From CAUYXJ01 sp963577065 (GTDB lineage: Bacteria > Chloroflexota > Dehalococcoidia > Tepidiformales > Tepidiformaceae): a stretch of 64,000 nucleotides of DNA. The stretch lies in contig CAUYXJ010000001.1 in the NCBI GenBank assembly GCA_963577065.1, forward strand, positions 1-64,000, written 5' to 3'. Numbering within the stretch: the stretch's first letter is position 1; every line of letters begins with the position of its first letter. The notes beneath the pieces were generated by a model. That model searched no databases. It worked only from the letters and a program-made list of their open reading frames with translations, and was not told the DNA's origin. The position numbers and the translations under genes were made by a program. Below, in pieces: positions 25,167 through 33,486 of the stretch.

Positions 25167-26440
25167 GCCGAAGGGGCCTCGATTCGCTCGGTGCCGCCCA
25201 TGTACGGGCGTAGCACGTCGGGAACGGTCACCGAGCCGTCCGCCTGTTGGTAGTTCTCGATGACCGCGATCAAGGTTCGTCCGGGGGCGAGCCCCGAACC
25301 GTTGAGCATGTGCGGGAAACGGGGGCGGGCGTCGGGCGCGGGGCGGTAGCGCACATTCGCGCGCCGGGCCTGGAAGTCGAGCGTGTCTGAGACGGAGCTG
25401 ACTTCGAGCCATTCCGCCAGGCCCGGGGACCACATCTCGACATCGAAGCTCTTGGCCGCCTTGAAATCCAGGTCACCACTGCAGAGCTCGAGGCTGCGGT
25501 ACGGGATCTCCAAGCGCTCGGGAATAGAGCTGGCGCGCGCGAGGAGCAGCTGTAGCTCCTCGCCGCTCGCATCTGGTTCGCAGAAGACGAACATCTCGAC
25601 CTTTTCGAACTGGTGGACCCGCTTGAGGCCTCGTGTATCGCGCCCTGCGCTCATCTTCTCTCGGCGGAAGCAGGGGGTGTGCGCAACGAGCCGCTGCGGT
25701 ACCGCCTCCGGCGGCAGGATCTCATCGCGGTAGAGGTTCGCGAACGGTGCCTCCGCGGTGGGGATGAAGAGGTAGTCCTCTTCATCGTCCCTGTAGAGGT
25801 TCTCGCGGAACTTGGGGAGATGGCCCGAGGCGAAGAACGACTCCTCCGTCAGCATGTAGGGCAGGTAGTGCTCGGTGAACCCCGCCTCGATGTGCGAATC
25901 GAGCATCCACTGGGTCAGCGCTCGATGCAGCCGGGCCACTCCTCCCCGAAGCACAAAGAACCGCGTGCCCGACATTTTCACGCCCCGCGCGATGTCGACA
26001 CCCCCCAGGGCCTCACCCACCTCCCAGTGCGGCCGGGGCTCGAAGTCGAAGGTGCGGGGCGTTCCGATCGTCTCGCGAACAACGTTCGAGTCCTCGTCGG
26101 GCCCTCGCGGTGTCTCGGGCGCGATGACGTTGGGGACCTCCAGCAGGCGCTCGTTCAGGCCCCGCTCAGCCTCGCGCAGACTGGCTTCAAAGCCGTCCAG
26201 CCGATTGCCGAGGGCACGGGCAGCTTCGATCCGTTCCGCGCGCTCGTCGGCGTCCTTGGTCGCGCCAATGGCCTTGCTCGCGGCATTGCGCTCCGCGCGC
26301 AGTGCTTCGACTTCGCCGAGAAGCCCGCGGCGCTCTTCATCGAGCGCGAGGATCTCGTCGATCGGCGCTCCCGCACCGCGGAACGCGAGGTCGGATCTGA
26401 CCCGATCCTGGTTCTCGCGGATGAACTGGGCGCTGAGCAC
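25163..26440 (-). CDS. serS: seryl-tRNA synthetase
   Basis: Charges tRNA-Ser; class II synthetase, 425 residues. The N-terminal coiled-coil arm (residues ~30-100, LDEERRGLLGEVEALRAERN) grips the long variable arm of tRNA-Ser. The catalytic domain shows motif 2 (TPCFRREKMSAGRDTRGLKR) and motif 3 (GSGLAPGRTLIAVIEN). GTG at 26440 gives the usual opening (LSAQFIRENQDRVRSDL); the longer open frame belongs to the upstream Nudix region. It starts 2 bp after the Nudix stop, so lysS-nudix-serS form one tight unit. Confidence 0.95.
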   Translation of the reverse strand: MLSAQFIRENQDRVRSDLAFRGAGAPIDEILALDEERRGLLGEVEALRAERNAASKAIGATKDADERAERIEAARALGNRLDGFEASLREAERGLNERLLEVPNVIAPETPRGPDEDSNVVRETIGTPRTFDFEPRPHWEVGEALGGVDIARGVKMSGTRFFVLRGGVARLHRALTQWMLDSHIEAGFTEHYLPYMLTEESFFASGHLPKFRENLYRDDEEDYLFIPTAEAPFANLYRDEILPPEAVPQRLVAHTPCFRREKMSAGRDTRGLKRVHQFEKVEMFVFCEPDASGEELQLLLARASSIPERLEIPYRSLELCSGDLDFKAAKSFDVEMWSPGLAEWLEVSSVSDTLDFQARRANVRYRPAPDARPRFPHMLNGSGLAPGRTLIAVIENYQQADGSVTVPDVLRPYMGGTERIEAPSA

Positions 26441-26442
26441 GG

Positions 26443-26946
26443 CTACTCCGCTGCCGCGGCCGCCAGCGCTCGCATTCCGAGCAGCCGCACGTCCTCCGCG
26501 ACGGGCACGAGCGTACCATCGGGTGCGGACAGGGAAAACGCACCGCGGAGCGCGTCCGCCCCCACCCAGCGGCTTGGTCCGTGTGGGATCGGCGCAGCGA
26601 AGTCGACCTCTGCCTGCGCGCGCGTGAAGTAGACGTGATCGATGTGCTGATGGAAGGGCTGGTCGTCGCGCACGATGTCCTCGATCAGGATCACCGCTGG
26701 CGGAGGCAGGACCTCGGGCACCGCGCAGTCGAGCAGGTCTGGCGGTGGGATGACCCGCACTTCGAGGCCCGACTCCTCCAGCGCCTCCCGCCGAGCCGTC
26801 TGCACCGGATCTTCGTTCGCTTCGGCGTGGCCGCCGGGCGGCAGCCACATCCCCAGCTTCGCGTGCCAGAGGAGGAGGGTGCGGTCGCCGGCAACCACAT
26901 AGGCAGTAGCCGTGTGGTGCCGCTCGAGCGGCCCGCCCTCGCCCAC
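26443..26946 (-). CDS. Nudix hydrolase
   Basis: Hydrolyses nucleoside diphosphate-X compounds. The Nudix box G-x5-E-x7-REUxEExGU is present from residue ~38: GGHAEANEDPVQTARREALE followed by ESGLEV, with all metal-binding Glu kept. GTG at 26946 lies 2 bp after the lysS stop and the stop is 2 bp before serS, so translation is coupled between two synthetase genes. A housekeeping role such as cleaning dinucleoside polyphosphates made by synthetases would fit the context, but that is inference. Confidence 0.88.
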   Translation of the reverse strand: MGEGGPLERHHTATAYVVAGDRTLLLWHAKLGMWLPPGGHAEANEDPVQTARREALEESGLEVRVIPPPDLLDCAVPEVLPPPAVILIEDIVRDDQPFHQHIDHVYFTRAQAEVDFAAPIPHGPSRWVGADALRGAFSLSAPDGTLVPVAEDVRLLGMRALAAAAAE

Positions 26947-26948
26947 CG

Positions 26949-28457
26949 CTACTCCTTCACCGTGCGGTGCTGGGGGAAGAGGATCACCTCGCGGATGCTC
27001 GTCTGGCCTGTCAGCACCATCACGAGCCGGTCGATGCCGAGTCCGAGGCCGCCCGTAGGGGGCATCCCGTGATCGAGCGCGAAGAGGAAGTCCTCATCGA
27101 TGAGCTCGACTTCGTCATCGCCGGCCCGCTGCAGGGCGAGCTGGTCCTCGAAGCGGCCGCGCTGGTCGATGGGATCGTTCAGCTCTGAGTAGGCGTTCGC
27201 GATCTCGAAGCCGCCCACGAACGCCTCGAAGCGTTCCACCAGCCCCAGCGCCCCCGCCTTGCGCTTGGCGAGCGGCGAAAGCTCGATCGGGTAGTCCAGC
27301 AGGAACGTCGGCTGGATGAGGTGCGGCTCGACGTAGTGGCTCGCGGCGATATCGGTGAGCTTGCCCAGGCCGGCCGCCGCGGGCGCGTCGACGCCGCGGC
27401 GGCGCAGCTCCTCGCGCAGGGCTTCGGTCTCGGGGAACACCGCGAGGTCGAGGTCGCCGTACTCGCGGAGCGCTTCGTGATAGGTGATTCGGCGCCAGGG
27501 CGGGCTCAGGTCGATCTCGTGCTCGCCGAACGTGACGGTGGTCCGCCCGAGGACCTCCGTCGCGATCCCGCTCACGAGTTCCTCGACCAAGCTCGCCATC
27601 GTGCCGTAATCGGCGTAGGCCTGGTAGAGCTCCAGCAGGGTGAACTCCGGATTGTGGCGCTGGCTGAATCTCTCGTTGCGAAAGATCCGGCCGAGCTCGT
27701 AGACGCGCTCGAAGCCGCCGACCACGAGCCGTTTGAGGTGGAGCTCGATGCTGATACGCAGGAAGCGGTCTTCGCCAAGCCCGTGCGAGTGTGTTTCGAA
27801 GGGCCGCGCGGCGGCGCCCCCGGCCTCCTCCTGGAGGATGGGTGTCTCCACCTCGAGGAAGCCGCGCTGGTCCAGATTCCTTCGTACGGCCGCGACGATC
27901 CGGCTGCGCGCGCGAAAGGTCGCGCGGGTCTGCTCGTTCGCCATCAGATCGAGATAGCGGCGCCGCTGTCGAAGCTCCACGTTCGTGAGGCCGTGGTACT
28001 TCTCCGGTGGCGCGATCAGCGCCTTGGTGATCAGCTGCCAGGAGGCCGCGGCTACGGTCGGCTCTCCCGTGCGCGTGCGCATCGGCCTCCCAGAGACTGC
28101 GACGAAGTCACCCAGATCGATCTCCTTGAGGCGCCCATAGGCCTCGTCTCCGATGACGTTGCGGCGCAGCAGGACCTGGATGCGCCCGGCCTCGTCCTGA
28201 AGGTCGAGGAAGCTGGCCTTGCCCATCGCGCGCTGCGCCACGACTCGGCCTACCACCTCGACCGCCCCGCCCTCTGGCTCATCGTCGCCCTCGGCGAACG
28301 CGGCGACTAACTCGCGCACCTGCGTACTGGTATGCGAACGCTCGACGCGCGCGGGGTAGGGCTCGAAGCCGGCACTGCGCAGGCGTTCCGCGGCCTCGAC
28401 GCGCTGCGTCCGCAAGCTCGCGCCACTTTCGTCCTTGTCGTTCACCGGATCGCTCAT
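26949..28457 (-). CDS. lysS: lysyl-tRNA synthetase (class II)
   Basis: Charges tRNA-Lys; 502 residues, the normal class II length. The N-terminal OB-fold binds the anticodon (VEVVGRVVAQRAMGKASF). The catalytic core has motif 1 (RSRIVAAVRRNLDQRGFLEVETPIL), motif 2 (YELGRIFRNERFSQRHNPEF) and motif 3 (GGLGLGIDRLVMVLTG). ATG at 28457 is the first good start. It is the first gene of the lysS-nudix-serS unit and is separated from greA by a terminator-like hairpin. Confidence 0.96.
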   Translation of the reverse strand: MSDPVNDKDESGASLRTQRVEAAERLRSAGFEPYPARVERSHTSTQVRELVAAFAEGDDEPEGGAVEVVGRVVAQRAMGKASFLDLQDEAGRIQVLLRRNVIGDEAYGRLKEIDLGDFVAVSGRPMRTRTGEPTVAAASWQLITKALIAPPEKYHGLTNVELRQRRRYLDLMANEQTRATFRARSRIVAAVRRNLDQRGFLEVETPILQEEAGGAAARPFETHSHGLGEDRFLRISIELHLKRLVVGGFERVYELGRIFRNERFSQRHNPEFTLLELYQAYADYGTMASLVEELVSGIATEVLGRTTVTFGEHEIDLSPPWRRITYHEALREYGDLDLAVFPETEALREELRRRGVDAPAAAGLGKLTDIAASHYVEPHLIQPTFLLDYPIELSPLAKRKAGALGLVERFEAFVGGFEIANAYSELNDPIDQRGRFEDQLALQRAGDDEVELIDEDFLFALDHGMPPTGGLGLGIDRLVMVLTGQTSIREVILFPQHRTVKE

Positions 28458-28536
28458 GCGGGGCTCACGTGGCTACGCTCGGTTGGTTTGCCGGGGACGT
28501 TCGGTAGGTCAATTCGAGCCTTTCTGGCAACAAAGA

Positions 28537-28555
28537 GGCCGCCGTGTGGGCGGCC
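28537..28555 (-). terminator. intrinsic terminator after greA
   Basis: On the minus strand, GGCCGCC, a five-base loop and GGCGGCC are followed by TCTTTGTT. The 7-bp GC stem begins 28 bp after the greA stop. This separates greA from lysS although both are on the same strand. Confidence 0.65.
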
Positions 28556-28583
28556 CTGTCGACGATGGTGGGGGGCGCCCGGC

Positions 28584-29051
28584 TCAATCGATTGCGAGCA
28601 CCTTCAATTTGATGACGCCGCGGGGGACCTCGACATCGACCTCATCGCCCTTCGTGCGTCCCAACAGGGCGGCGCCCAGGGGCGACTCGTTCGAAATAAG
28701 GCCCTCGGCGGCATTCGCCTCCGGCTTTCCCACGATCTGATAGTGGCGGGTCTTCCCGTCTTGCCTCACTTTCACGCCGCTCCCAATCACGACGTGAGAG
28801 GCGTGATGGGCGCCTTCCTCGTCGATCATGACGGCGCGCCGAAGCACGTCCTCGATCTCGAGGATCTTTCCCTCGAGCAGGCTCTGCTCCTGCTTGGCGT
28901 TGTCGTATTCGGCATCGTTCTGGCTCGTCCCCAGTTCACGCGCCGTATGGATGTGATCAGCGACGGTCTTGCGGTCCAGCTTCAGGCTTTCCAGCTCCGT
29001 CTGGAGCTTGGCAACGCCCTCTTTGGTCATCGGAATAGAGTTTTCTGGCAT
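28584..29051 (-). CDS. greA: GreA-type transcript cleavage factor with altered tip
   Basis: A 155-residue Gre factor that enters the RNA polymerase secondary channel and stimulates cleavage of backtracked RNA. Residues 10-75 form the coiled-coil arm, and the rest is the FKBP-like C-domain (SGVKVRQDGKTRHYQIVG; LISNESPLGAALLG). At the coil tip, where E. coli GreA has DLKEN with the essential Asp41 and Glu44, this protein has TSQND (42-46); both acidic positions are changed and an Asp sits two residues on. ATG at 29051 gives the standard SIPMTKEG opening; earlier codons are rejected. A -10-like TATACT lies at 29118-29113. Confidence 0.9.
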   Translation of the reverse strand: MPENSIPMTKEGVAKLQTELESLKLDRKTVADHIHTARELGTSQNDAEYDNAKQEQSLLEGKILEIEDVLRRAVMIDEEGAHHASHVVIGSGVKVRQDGKTRHYQIVGKPEANAAEGLISNESPLGAALLGRTKGDEVDVEVPRGVIKLKVLAID

Positions 29052-29112
29052 GACTTCACCCGCCCTCCGGCGAGCGGAAAAACGGTCTCGAGGCTGCGTC
29101 CGCGGCAGTCGG

Positions 29113-29118
29113 AGTATA
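29113..29118 (-). promoter_or_regulatory. candidate -10 (TATACT) for greA
   Basis: Minus-strand TATACT in the context GCTATACTC, nearly the same as before gdhA. The predicted leader is ~55 nt. The -35 is not recognisable. Confidence 0.4.
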
Positions 29119-29332
29119 GCGCACGGCACACGCACGCCGTCGCGACGGGGCCGCGTGCCGTTCCTGCAACGCGGGCCTGGTTGTAGCTCGCCGGTACGAG
29201 ATAATCGCGGGCAGAGATGCTGTTGCCGTTCGTCTGCAAAGCGTGGGGTGGGAGAGGCCGCTGGCGGGGACCACGGCCCGGAGCGATGGCATGACCCGTT
29301 TGGGGGGCGGCCGGAGTTGGGCCGACGGCCCC

Positions 29333-30970
29333 ATGCGACGCTCCTCGATGTCGCGTGGGGGCGCCCCCATCGGTCGCTTCATCCTTCTCGCGATCGTCGC
29401 GATCGCCGTCGTCCTGATCGCGATCGTCGGATACTCGGCGGTCTTCGGGGGCGGGGAGAGCTGCAACGAGACCTATTGCGAATCGTCCTCTGGCATCCCC
29501 ATTCCCGCAGGCTTCGCCTCGTTCAGCGAGGTCTACGAGCGCAATCTCAGTGCCGACCCTCTGCCCGAAGGCTTCGACCTGCAGATCACCATCCCGCTGA
29601 CGGCAGCGACAGGTGATAACCGCAATCTCAGTTTTTACGGCTACGATGCCACGACGGGGCTCTGGCAGCCGCTCGCCTCGGCGGTCCTGGACGAGACGGG
29701 CACCCAAGCCACCGGCCTTTTCGCCGACCCGCCGCGGTACCTGGCGGTCCTGCGGCGCTTGAATGAGGGCGGCCACGTCGTCGCCTACCTCGAGCCCGGC
29801 GCAACCCTTCACCCTCGGGCCGTTGCGCATGTCACTATCGTCCACACGTTCGACTTCACCCCGTTGGCCGACGGGACCCTCGCGGGTGAGCTGAGCACGC
29901 CCCCCGCCACGGAGGCCGCGCACTATCCCGTGCTCTCTGCTTCGGCCGAACTGCCCGACACCGTCCCCAATTTGGCCGCCATCCTCGCGACCGGAGCGGA
30001 GCGCTCAAACCACGTCCGCCAGATCCTCCAGCACGTGGCCGCCGTCCGCATCGCCGGGATCGACATCGCCTACCTCGAATTGCGGGCGGATCAGCGCACG
30101 TCCTTCACCCTCTTCGTCGCTGAACTCGCGGACGGCCTGCACGCGGAGGGCAAGACGCTCACGCTCACCCTCCCGGCGCCCGTGAAAGCGCCCGATGGGA
30201 TCGACGAGGGTGCCTATGATTGGGCGTCCCTGGGTCGCGCCGCCGACGTCCTCAAGATCGCCCCCGTACGCGATCAGGGGACCTACCGCTTGGAGATGCC
30301 GGACGTCCTCGAACATCTCGTCAGCCTCGTCGAGCCGAGCAAGCTGGTTTTGACTGTCACGCCCTACGCTTCAGAGAAGTCGGCCGATGGGCTCCGTCGT
30401 CTGAGCCTCACGGAGGCGATGACGATCGCGAGCAAACTCGCAATTCGCAGCGAATCGGTTGTCGCCGGCGGCGAGATCGAGATCGTGGGGATCAACATCG
30501 ACCGCGAGGAGGGGCTCAGCGGACTGCGCTGGCGGCCCGAGACGGCCACGGTTGCGTTCACCTACAAGCTCAATGGCGGGCGCACGGTTTGGATCGAGAA
30601 CGTCTTCAGCGTCGGCTTCAAGCTCGAGTTCGTCTCCGATTTCGGCCTGGGGGGGTTCGCGGTTGAAGATGCCAGCGAGAACATCTTCCTGGGGGACATC
30701 TGGGGCGCGATCGAGCCCTTTGTAGAGACCGGCCAGCCCGTCCTCCTGCAGCCCAACCCCGGGGACTTGCTGCCGCGGTGGGCGGCCACGGGTGGCTCGT
30801 TGCAAGGAGGGGATGGCGGCCTCGTGACGTGGCAGACACCGGACGAGCCTGGCACCTACACCGTGACGCTCAGCCTCAGCGAGGGCGTCTATCGCTTCGA
30901 GAACGAAGTGACGCTCGCGCTCCAACCCCCAGCGGCCGTTGAAGACGAAACCGCCCCGCGGGTCCCCTGA
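29333..30970 (+). CDS. membrane-anchored protein with GH18-like degenerate domain
   Basis: About 545 residues. A single signal-anchor helix (FILLAIVAIAVVLIAIVGYS) places the rest outside the cell. The middle resembles the glycoside hydrolase 18 fold of YaaH-like spore-lysis proteins: AGIDIAYLEL, FVAELADGLHAEGKTLTLTLP, GAYDWASLGRAADVLKIAPV. But the catalytic DxxDxDxE is not kept (GIDIAYLEL), so a binding rather than hydrolytic role is likely. The C-terminal part has Ig-like strands (PNPGDLLPRWAATGGSL; GTYTVTLSLSEGVY). Of several possible starts I use ATG 29333; 29243 and 29348 are alternatives and no ribosome site decides. It ends 1 bp before rsmD, so it is in the rsmD-coaD operon. Confidence 0.7.
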   Translation: MRRSSMSRGGAPIGRFILLAIVAIAVVLIAIVGYSAVFGGGESCNETYCESSSGIPIPAGFASFSEVYERNLSADPLPEGFDLQITIPLTAATGDNRNLSFYGYDATTGLWQPLASAVLDETGTQATGLFADPPRYLAVLRRLNEGGHVVAYLEPGATLHPRAVAHVTIVHTFDFTPLADGTLAGELSTPPATEAAHYPVLSASAELPDTVPNLAAILATGAERSNHVRQILQHVAAVRIAGIDIAYLELRADQRTSFTLFVAELADGLHAEGKTLTLTLPAPVKAPDGIDEGAYDWASLGRAADVLKIAPVRDQGTYRLEMPDVLEHLVSLVEPSKLVLTVTPYASEKSADGLRRLSLTEAMTIASKLAIRSESVVAGGEIEIVGINIDREEGLSGLRWRPETATVAFTYKLNGGRTVWIENVFSVGFKLEFVSDFGLGGFAVEDASENIFLGDIWGAIEPFVETGQPVLLQPNPGDLLPRWAATGGSLQGGDGGLVTWQTPDEPGTYTVTLSLSEGVYRFENEVTLALQPPAAVEDETAPRVP

Positions 30971-30971
30971 G

Positions 30972-31532
30972 ATGGCCCCGCCTGCACTGCGGATCACGGG
31001 TGGGGACCTCCGTGGCTTCCGGCTCGCGGAAGCGGGGGGAGCGCGTTTGCGACCGACCAGTGCGCGTGTGCGTGAGGCCGTCTTCAACGTCCTCGCCGGT
31101 CGCGTCGAAGACGCCGTACTGCTGGACCTCTTCGCGGGGACGGGCGCACTCGGCCTCGAGGCGCTGAGCCGCGGCGCCGCCCGGGGGGTGTTCGTCGAAA
31201 GCCATCGCAGTGCGGCCCGCTCGATCGTGCAGAGCCTTGCTCGCGCGGAGCTTGCTGAGCGTGGCACGGTCGTACGCGGCGCCCTACCGGGCGCGCTCGA
31301 CTCGGTCGAAGGGCCCTTCGACCTGATCTTCCTGGATCCGCCCTACGACTCCGATCGGGTGGAGCCGACACTCGCCGGTCTATCGGTGCTCCTTGGGGAG
31401 GGCGGCACGGTCGTCTACGAGCACCGGAGCCGATACAATCCGCCGGAACGCCCGGCTGGCCTGGTTCTCACCGACCGTAGGGTCTACGGCGACACCGCGG
31501 TGGCGTTTTTCGCGGCAATGGAGGCGGCATGA
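30972..31532 (+). CDS. rsmD: 16S rRNA (guanine966-N2)-methyltransferase
   Basis: Methylates G966 of 16S rRNA with S-adenosylmethionine. The 186-residue chain has the family start ALRITGGDLRGFRL, the substrate motif RPTSARVREAVFNVL, the SAM-binding LLDLFAGTGALGLEALSRGA and the catalytic DPPY in LIFLDPPYDSD. The stop overlaps coaD by 4 bp (ATGA), a common rsmD-coaD arrangement in bacteria. The start ATG lies directly after the TGA of the GH18-like gene. Confidence 0.95.
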   Translation: MAPPALRITGGDLRGFRLAEAGGARLRPTSARVREAVFNVLAGRVEDAVLLDLFAGTGALGLEALSRGAARGVFVESHRSAARSIVQSLARAELAERGTVVRGALPGALDSVEGPFDLIFLDPPYDSDRVEPTLAGLSVLLGEGGTVVYEHRSRYNPPERPAGLVLTDRRVYGDTAVAFFAAMEAA

Positions 31533-32014
31533 GAACAGCGATCTTCCCGGGCGCCTTCGATCCCGTGACGAACGGCCACCTCGACCTCGTGCAGCGTATG
31601 ACGGAGCTCTTCGATCGCGTGATCGTGGCCGTCATCCGCGGGCGTGAGAAGAGCGCGATGTTCGACACGGAGGAGCGGGTCGAGCTGTTCCGCGAGGCGA
31701 CCCAAGATCTCCCTAGCGTCGAGGTCGAGGTTCTGGAAGGCCTCACCGTCCAGTTCGCCCAGAAGCGAGGGGCGGTGGCCATCGTCCGCGGGATTCGCGG
31801 CGGTGGCGACTTCGAGTACGAGTTCGACATGGCTCTGATGAACCGCAAGATGGCGCCCAACATCGAGTCGGTGTACCTGATGACCAACCACGAATTCCTC
31901 TACATCAGCGCGAGCCGTGTGAGGGAGATCTCGAAGCTCGGCTACGATGTCGTCGATCTCGTGCCGACCCACGTCCGGACGGCGATCCGCGCGAAGCTCG
32001 GTCTCGACGACTAA
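31529..32014 (+). CDS. coaD: phosphopantetheine adenylyltransferase
   Basis: Makes dephospho-CoA from 4'-phosphopantetheine and ATP, the penultimate step of CoA synthesis. 161 residues, usual length. Motifs: FPGAFDPVTNGHLDLVQR with the nucleotidyltransferase TxGH-type signature, AIVRGIRGGGDFEYEFDMALMN, and EFLYISASRVREISKLG (the ISSS-like loop). It is translationally coupled to rsmD and followed 21 bp later by the SepIVA-like gene. Confidence 0.96.
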   Translation: MRTAIFPGAFDPVTNGHLDLVQRMTELFDRVIVAVIRGREKSAMFDTEERVELFREATQDLPSVEVEVLEGLTVQFAQKRGAVAIVRGIRGGGDFEYEFDMALMNRKMAPNIESVYLMTNHEFLYISASRVREISKLGYDVVDLVPTHVRTAIRAKLGLDD

Positions 32015-32035
32015 CCGCCAGCAGGAAGCCCGCTC

Positions 32036-32548
32036 GTGGAGATCCTCGACCTCATCGATAGTCTCGAATCGCTCGTCGTGCATGCGCGCCGCCTGCCGGT
32101 GGGGAGCAACCTGGTTATCGACCGGCGCGGCATTCTCGATCTCATCGATCAGCTTCGACTCTCGGTCCCCGCCGATGTCCGCCAGGCAGCGCAGATTCTC
32201 GAGCAGCGCGAGCAGGTGCTGTTGGACGCGCAGCAGCGTGCGCAAGTGGTGCTCGACGAGGCCCAGAAATTGCGCGAAGAGCTGCTCAACGAGACGACGA
32301 TGCTCAGGGAGGCGCAGGAGCGCAGCCAGGCCATCATCATGGATGCGGAAGCTCGCGCTCGGCAGACGGTGGCCGAGGCCGACGCTACCGCCGCCGCCCA
32401 CCTGAGCGAGGCCGCGGAGGCCGCAACCGATCAGCTCGAGGACGCGGACCGCTATGCCCTCTCCGTCATCGAGCGGCTTCAGGGCGATGTGCGGACGATT
32501 TTGGAATCGCTCCAGCAGAGCGGCGACAGCCTCCGCGAGGACCGCTAG
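32036..32548 (+). CDS. SepIVA/DivIVA-like coiled-coil protein
   Basis: A 170-residue cytoplasmic protein: a short globular start (LIDSLESLVVHARRLPVGSN, RRGILDLIDQLRLSVP) and then a long charged coiled coil (residues ~50-150). This layout and the VPxxxxxxxxRxxxLxLIDxxxxxxP pattern match actinobacterial SepIVA-type proteins, which take part in septum and envelope growth. The position after rsmD-coaD is the kind of core context where such genes occur. GTG at 32036 has AGGA upstream. Assignment to cell division is by resemblance only. Confidence 0.7.
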   Translation: MEILDLIDSLESLVVHARRLPVGSNLVIDRRGILDLIDQLRLSVPADVRQAAQILEQREQVLLDAQQRAQVVLDEAQKLREELLNETTMLREAQERSQAIIMDAEARARQTVAEADATAAAHLSEAAEAATDQLEDADRYALSVIERLQGDVRTILESLQQSGDSLREDR

Positions 32549-32942
32549 GGCTCGCGGGCGTTGGCGGCCCCGAGGAGGTCCCTGAGACGCACCAGGTCGC
32601 CGCGCAGGTTGCGGCGGACGGCCAACCGCAGCAGCGGCCCCGCGACCCGGAAGAACCAACCAGGATCGCCTTCGAGCTCGACTCGCGTCGTGGTCATACT
32701 GCCTTCGTTCTCAGCGAAGGAGTAGCGCACCGAGTCACATAGTTCACATAACGCAGTTCTCGTCCGAGGAAGTGGGCGACGCGTTCAACGCGTGATCCGA
32801 CGGCGATCGGTGGCGGCGTCAGGACGGTCACTGATTGAATGCCGCCGATCCAGGCGCTGTCGGTCTCCGGGTCCATCACGAAGGCCGCTACCTCTGCGAT
32901 CGGGCGGGCGATGCGCGTCTCCGCGGAAGCGCCGAAAGGCAT
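32545..32942 (-). pseudogene. SRPBCC (polyketide cyclase-like) gene, frameshifted
   Basis: The N-terminal half (ETRIARPIAEVAAFVMDPET, then SAWIGGIQSV and RVERVAHFLGRELRYVNYV) and the C-terminal half (TRVELEGDPGWFFRVAGPLL, then RLAVRRNLRGDLVRLRDLL) of one small ligand-binding START/SRPBCC protein are in different frames. About 20-25 codons between them also seem missing compared with the usual ~145-residue length. The frame changes around 32725. The end overlaps the SepIVA-like stop on the other strand. Confidence 0.75.
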
Positions 32943-33023
32943 GGGCGCAGTTCTCCAGATCAGCCGCCATCGCCGTCGCAATCACGCGTTTGCGCACGGT
33001 TCGCCACGAGAGGTTGTGCCTCC

Positions 33024-33034
33024 GGGGGGGGGGG
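33024..33034. repeat. homopolymer G11 tract
   Basis: Eleven consecutive G on the + strand in the gap between the SRPBCC pseudogene and the YtxJ-like gene. It is the longest homopolymer I noticed and a likely site of replication or sequencing slippage. Confidence 0.9.
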
Positions 33035-33062
33035 ACCGCTTCGGTTACCGGCGTCGCCGAGC

Positions 33063-33395
33063 CTACTCCGCTGCGACCGCCTCGCTGACGGCATCGCTGG
33101 TGATGCTGTAGTGCGAAGCGGCCCACCGCGCCTTCGCGGCGCGCAGGATGATCACCTGCGGCGATTCGTGCTTCACGCCCGTGCGTTCCTGAACGGAGGC
33201 GGTGAGGTCGCGATGCTGGGCGACATCGATCAGTGCGATCTCACCCTCCAGCTTCGACAGCTCGTCGTAGGCATGGCTCGAGACCGGGCACCAGTAGTCG
33301 TGCAGGAAGAGGACGACGTCCTCGGTCTGCGAGCGCTCGAACCAGCCGTCGAGCTCAGAAGTCTCTGCGACGTCCCGAAAGTGTTTCGCACCCAC
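33063..33395 (-). CDS. ytxJ: YtxJ-like monothiol bacilliredoxin
   Basis: A 110-residue thioredoxin-fold protein of the YtxJ (DUF2847) family, which removes bacillithiol-type mixed disulfides from proteins in Firmicutes. Typical features: a single active Cys36 in YWCPVSSHAYDEL, ALIDVAQHRDLTASV, and the HESPQVIIL strand before the cis-Pro. GTG at 33395 has GGAGG eight bases upstream. The longer upstream frame is Arg-rich and not real. Cytoplasmic. Whether this organism makes bacillithiol is not shown here, but a PIG-L deacetylase lies 3 kb away. Confidence 0.8.
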   Translation of the reverse strand: MGAKHFRDVAETSELDGWFERSQTEDVVLFLHDYWCPVSSHAYDELSKLEGEIALIDVAQHRDLTASVQERTGVKHESPQVIILRAAKARWAASHYSITSDAVSEAVAAE

Positions 33396-33486
33396 GCTGC
33401 CGCCTCCCGTGCCCGCGCCAGTTCGCGGCGGGCGCTTCGTGCAAGATACCAGCGAAGCGCCACCGCGGTCATGAGGTCGGTCGCAA

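Noticed and set aside
32036..32548. ATP synthase b-subunit call for the coiled-coil protein
   Set aside because: It has no N-terminal membrane helix, and the globular start and gene context fit a SepIVA/DivIVA-like protein better.
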